Source: Candidatus Omnitrophota bacterium (GTDB lineage: Bacteria > Omnitrophota > Gorgyraeia > Gygaellales > Profunditerraquicolaceae). From it: 15,373 bases of DNA. Location: the NCBI GenBank assembly GCA_016867005.1, contig VGKM01000015.1, positions 1 through 15,373 on the forward strand. The letters run 5' to 3'. The notes beneath the pieces are model-generated. The model was not told where the DNA came from, ran no database searches, and saw nothing but the letters and a program-made list of their open reading frames with translations. Within the stretch, counting starts at the first letter, position 1; every line of letters begins with the position of its first letter. The translations under genes were made by a program, and so were the position numbers. This document shows positions 14,821 to 15,373 of the stretch, one piece after another.

Positions 14821-15137
14821 TTGACGATGCTTCCCAGTTTTAATTTTCTTTCCGGCGATATGATAACAATACCTGATTCATCTGAGCCGGCTAAAAGCAT
14901 ACCCTGGCTTTCAACTCCGCGCAGCACTGCCGGGTCCAAATTATCCACCACAACTACCTGCTTGCCGATTAGATCTTCCTTCTGGTAAAAAGGCCTGATG
15001 CCCGCTACCAGTTGCTTGGTTTTATCCCCTAAATCAACTGTAACAATATACAGTTTATCCGCATTTGGATGTTCTGTAACTTCTTTTATTTCAGCAACTT
15101 TCAATTCTAGCTTACGGAAATCATCTATGGTCGCCAT
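14817..15137 (-). CDS. Stand-alone tRNA-binding domain protein, MetRS C-terminal type (106 aa)
   Basis: An OB-fold tRNA-binding domain as found at the C-terminus of methionyl-tRNA synthetase or as its separate beta subunit. Seen: IDDFRKLELKVAEIKEVTEHPNADKLY (4-30), VDLGDKTKQLVAGI (34-47), VVVDNLDPAVLRGVESQGMLLA (62-83). The ATG at 15137 has AAGGAGG eight bases upstream; a TTG two codons earlier is too close to that site. No catalytic MetRS lies in the window, so it either serves a MetRS elsewhere or acts as a general tRNA chaperone like Trbp111 or CsaA. Confidence 0.92.
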   Translation of the reverse strand: MATIDDFRKLELKVAEIKEVTEHPNADKLYIVTVDLGDKTKQLVAGIRPFYQKEDLIGKQVVVVDNLDPAVLRGVESQGMLLAGSDESGIVIISPERKLKLGSIVK

Positions 15138-15166
15138 TTTCAATTCCTCCTTATATTATTTGGTTT

Positions 15167-15195
15167 ATAATAACACGTAGCAAGAGAAAAAACAA
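15167..15195 (-). promoter_or_regulatory. Possible promoter of the tRNA-binding/YkgJ/DUF2156 operon
   Basis: On the minus strand TTGTTT (15195-15190) and TATTAT (15172-15167) are 17 bases apart, 30 bp before the ATG at 15137. The -10 is a 5/6 match, the -35 only 3/6. The -35 box is part of the T-tract of the adjoining terminator. Confidence 0.4.
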
Positions 15196-15236
15196 GGGGC
15201 GTTTCTTGAATTTCAGAAACGCCCCTCGGCTTTTTT
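15187..15236. terminator. Bidirectional rho-independent terminator
   Basis: GGGGCGTTTCT (15196-15206) and its exact complement (15215-15225) form an 11-bp stem with an 8-base loop. Six T follow on the plus strand (15231-15236), and on the minus strand a TTGTTTTTT run follows directly (15195-15187). It would stop transcripts entering from a minus-strand gene right of the window and insulate the operon that begins at 15137. Confidence 0.85.
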
Positions 15237-15243
15237 AACTGGC

Positions 15244-15371
15244 GGGGCCTACTCCATAAGGTTCTCACTTTTTATGAGGCCCCAATTGATAATAAATTAT
15301 CACAAGAGATAATTTGAGGCAAGCCTTTTATTTCTTTTGCCCCCCCCATCCCCCGCCTGAACGGCGGGGGC
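15244..15371. repeat. Group of small hairpins at the right edge
   Basis: No gene is visible from 15237 to the end. GGGGCC (15244-15249) pairs with GGCCCC (15278-15283), with an inner CATAA/TTATG pair. GATAAT-AA-ATTATC (15288-15301) is a perfect short palindrome in AT-rich DNA. CCCCCGCC and GGCGGGGG (about 15351-15371) form a GC-rich hairpin with loop TGAAC. A run of eight C at about 15341-15348 precedes it. These look like repeat or regulatory DNA of a neighbouring gene outside the window. Confidence 0.5.
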
Positions 15372-15373
15372 GC

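Overview
The window reads as part of the chromosome of an uncultured Gram-negative bacterium. An outer-membrane barrel protein, a lipoprotein and a PilZ inner-membrane protein point to a diderm envelope. The gene content (eukaryote-type hexokinase, hydrogenase maturation genes, DUF3857/transglutaminase lipoprotein, DUF2156, ORF6N) and short palindromic or tandem DNA inserted in frame into genes resemble the Candidatus Omnitrophota and related candidate phyla. That assignment is inference from gene style, not from a marker gene.

Region A (1 to about 12310, minus strand) is one dense run of eleven genes that overlap or sit a few bases apart. It probably reads from a sigma70-type promoter near 12283-12310. 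In transcription order: DnaQ-like exonuclease with a WYL domain, pabB, a pabC-like aminotransferase, a HypF reduced to its carbamoyltransferase domain, hypC, hypD, a lipoprotein with TPR, DUF3857 and transglutaminase domains, a PilZ/transmembrane/coiled-coil/glycosidase-like fusion, an endonuclease III relative, a eukaryote-type hexokinase, and an outer-membrane protein cut by the window edge. The run thus mixes folate synthesis (4-aminobenzoate), NiFe-hydrogenase ligand assembly, envelope functions, DNA repair and sugar phosphorylation.

Region B (about 12262-13427) is the only stretch with a plus-strand gene: an ORF6N-domain DNA-binding protein with a perfect 31-bp palindrome inside its reading frame. 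It is followed by about 550 bp of non-coding DNA holding a ~180-bp foldback and a GC-rich multi-stem structure. A 10-bp direct repeat lies near both ends. It looks like an inserted or repeat-derived island.

Region C (13428-15373) is a second minus-strand operon: a stand-alone tRNA-binding (MetRS C-terminal type) protein, a YkgJ-type cysteine-cluster protein and a DUF2156 protein. Its promoter abuts a bidirectional terminator, and the last 130 bp hold further small hairpins.

The most unusual gene is the PilZ-glycosidase fusion at 2639-4564, which could let cytoplasmic cyclic-di-GMP control a glycan-acting domain outside the inner membrane. It is translationally coupled to the lipoprotein gene before it. 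Second come the ORF6N island with its intragenic palindrome and the three genes carrying in-frame repeats.
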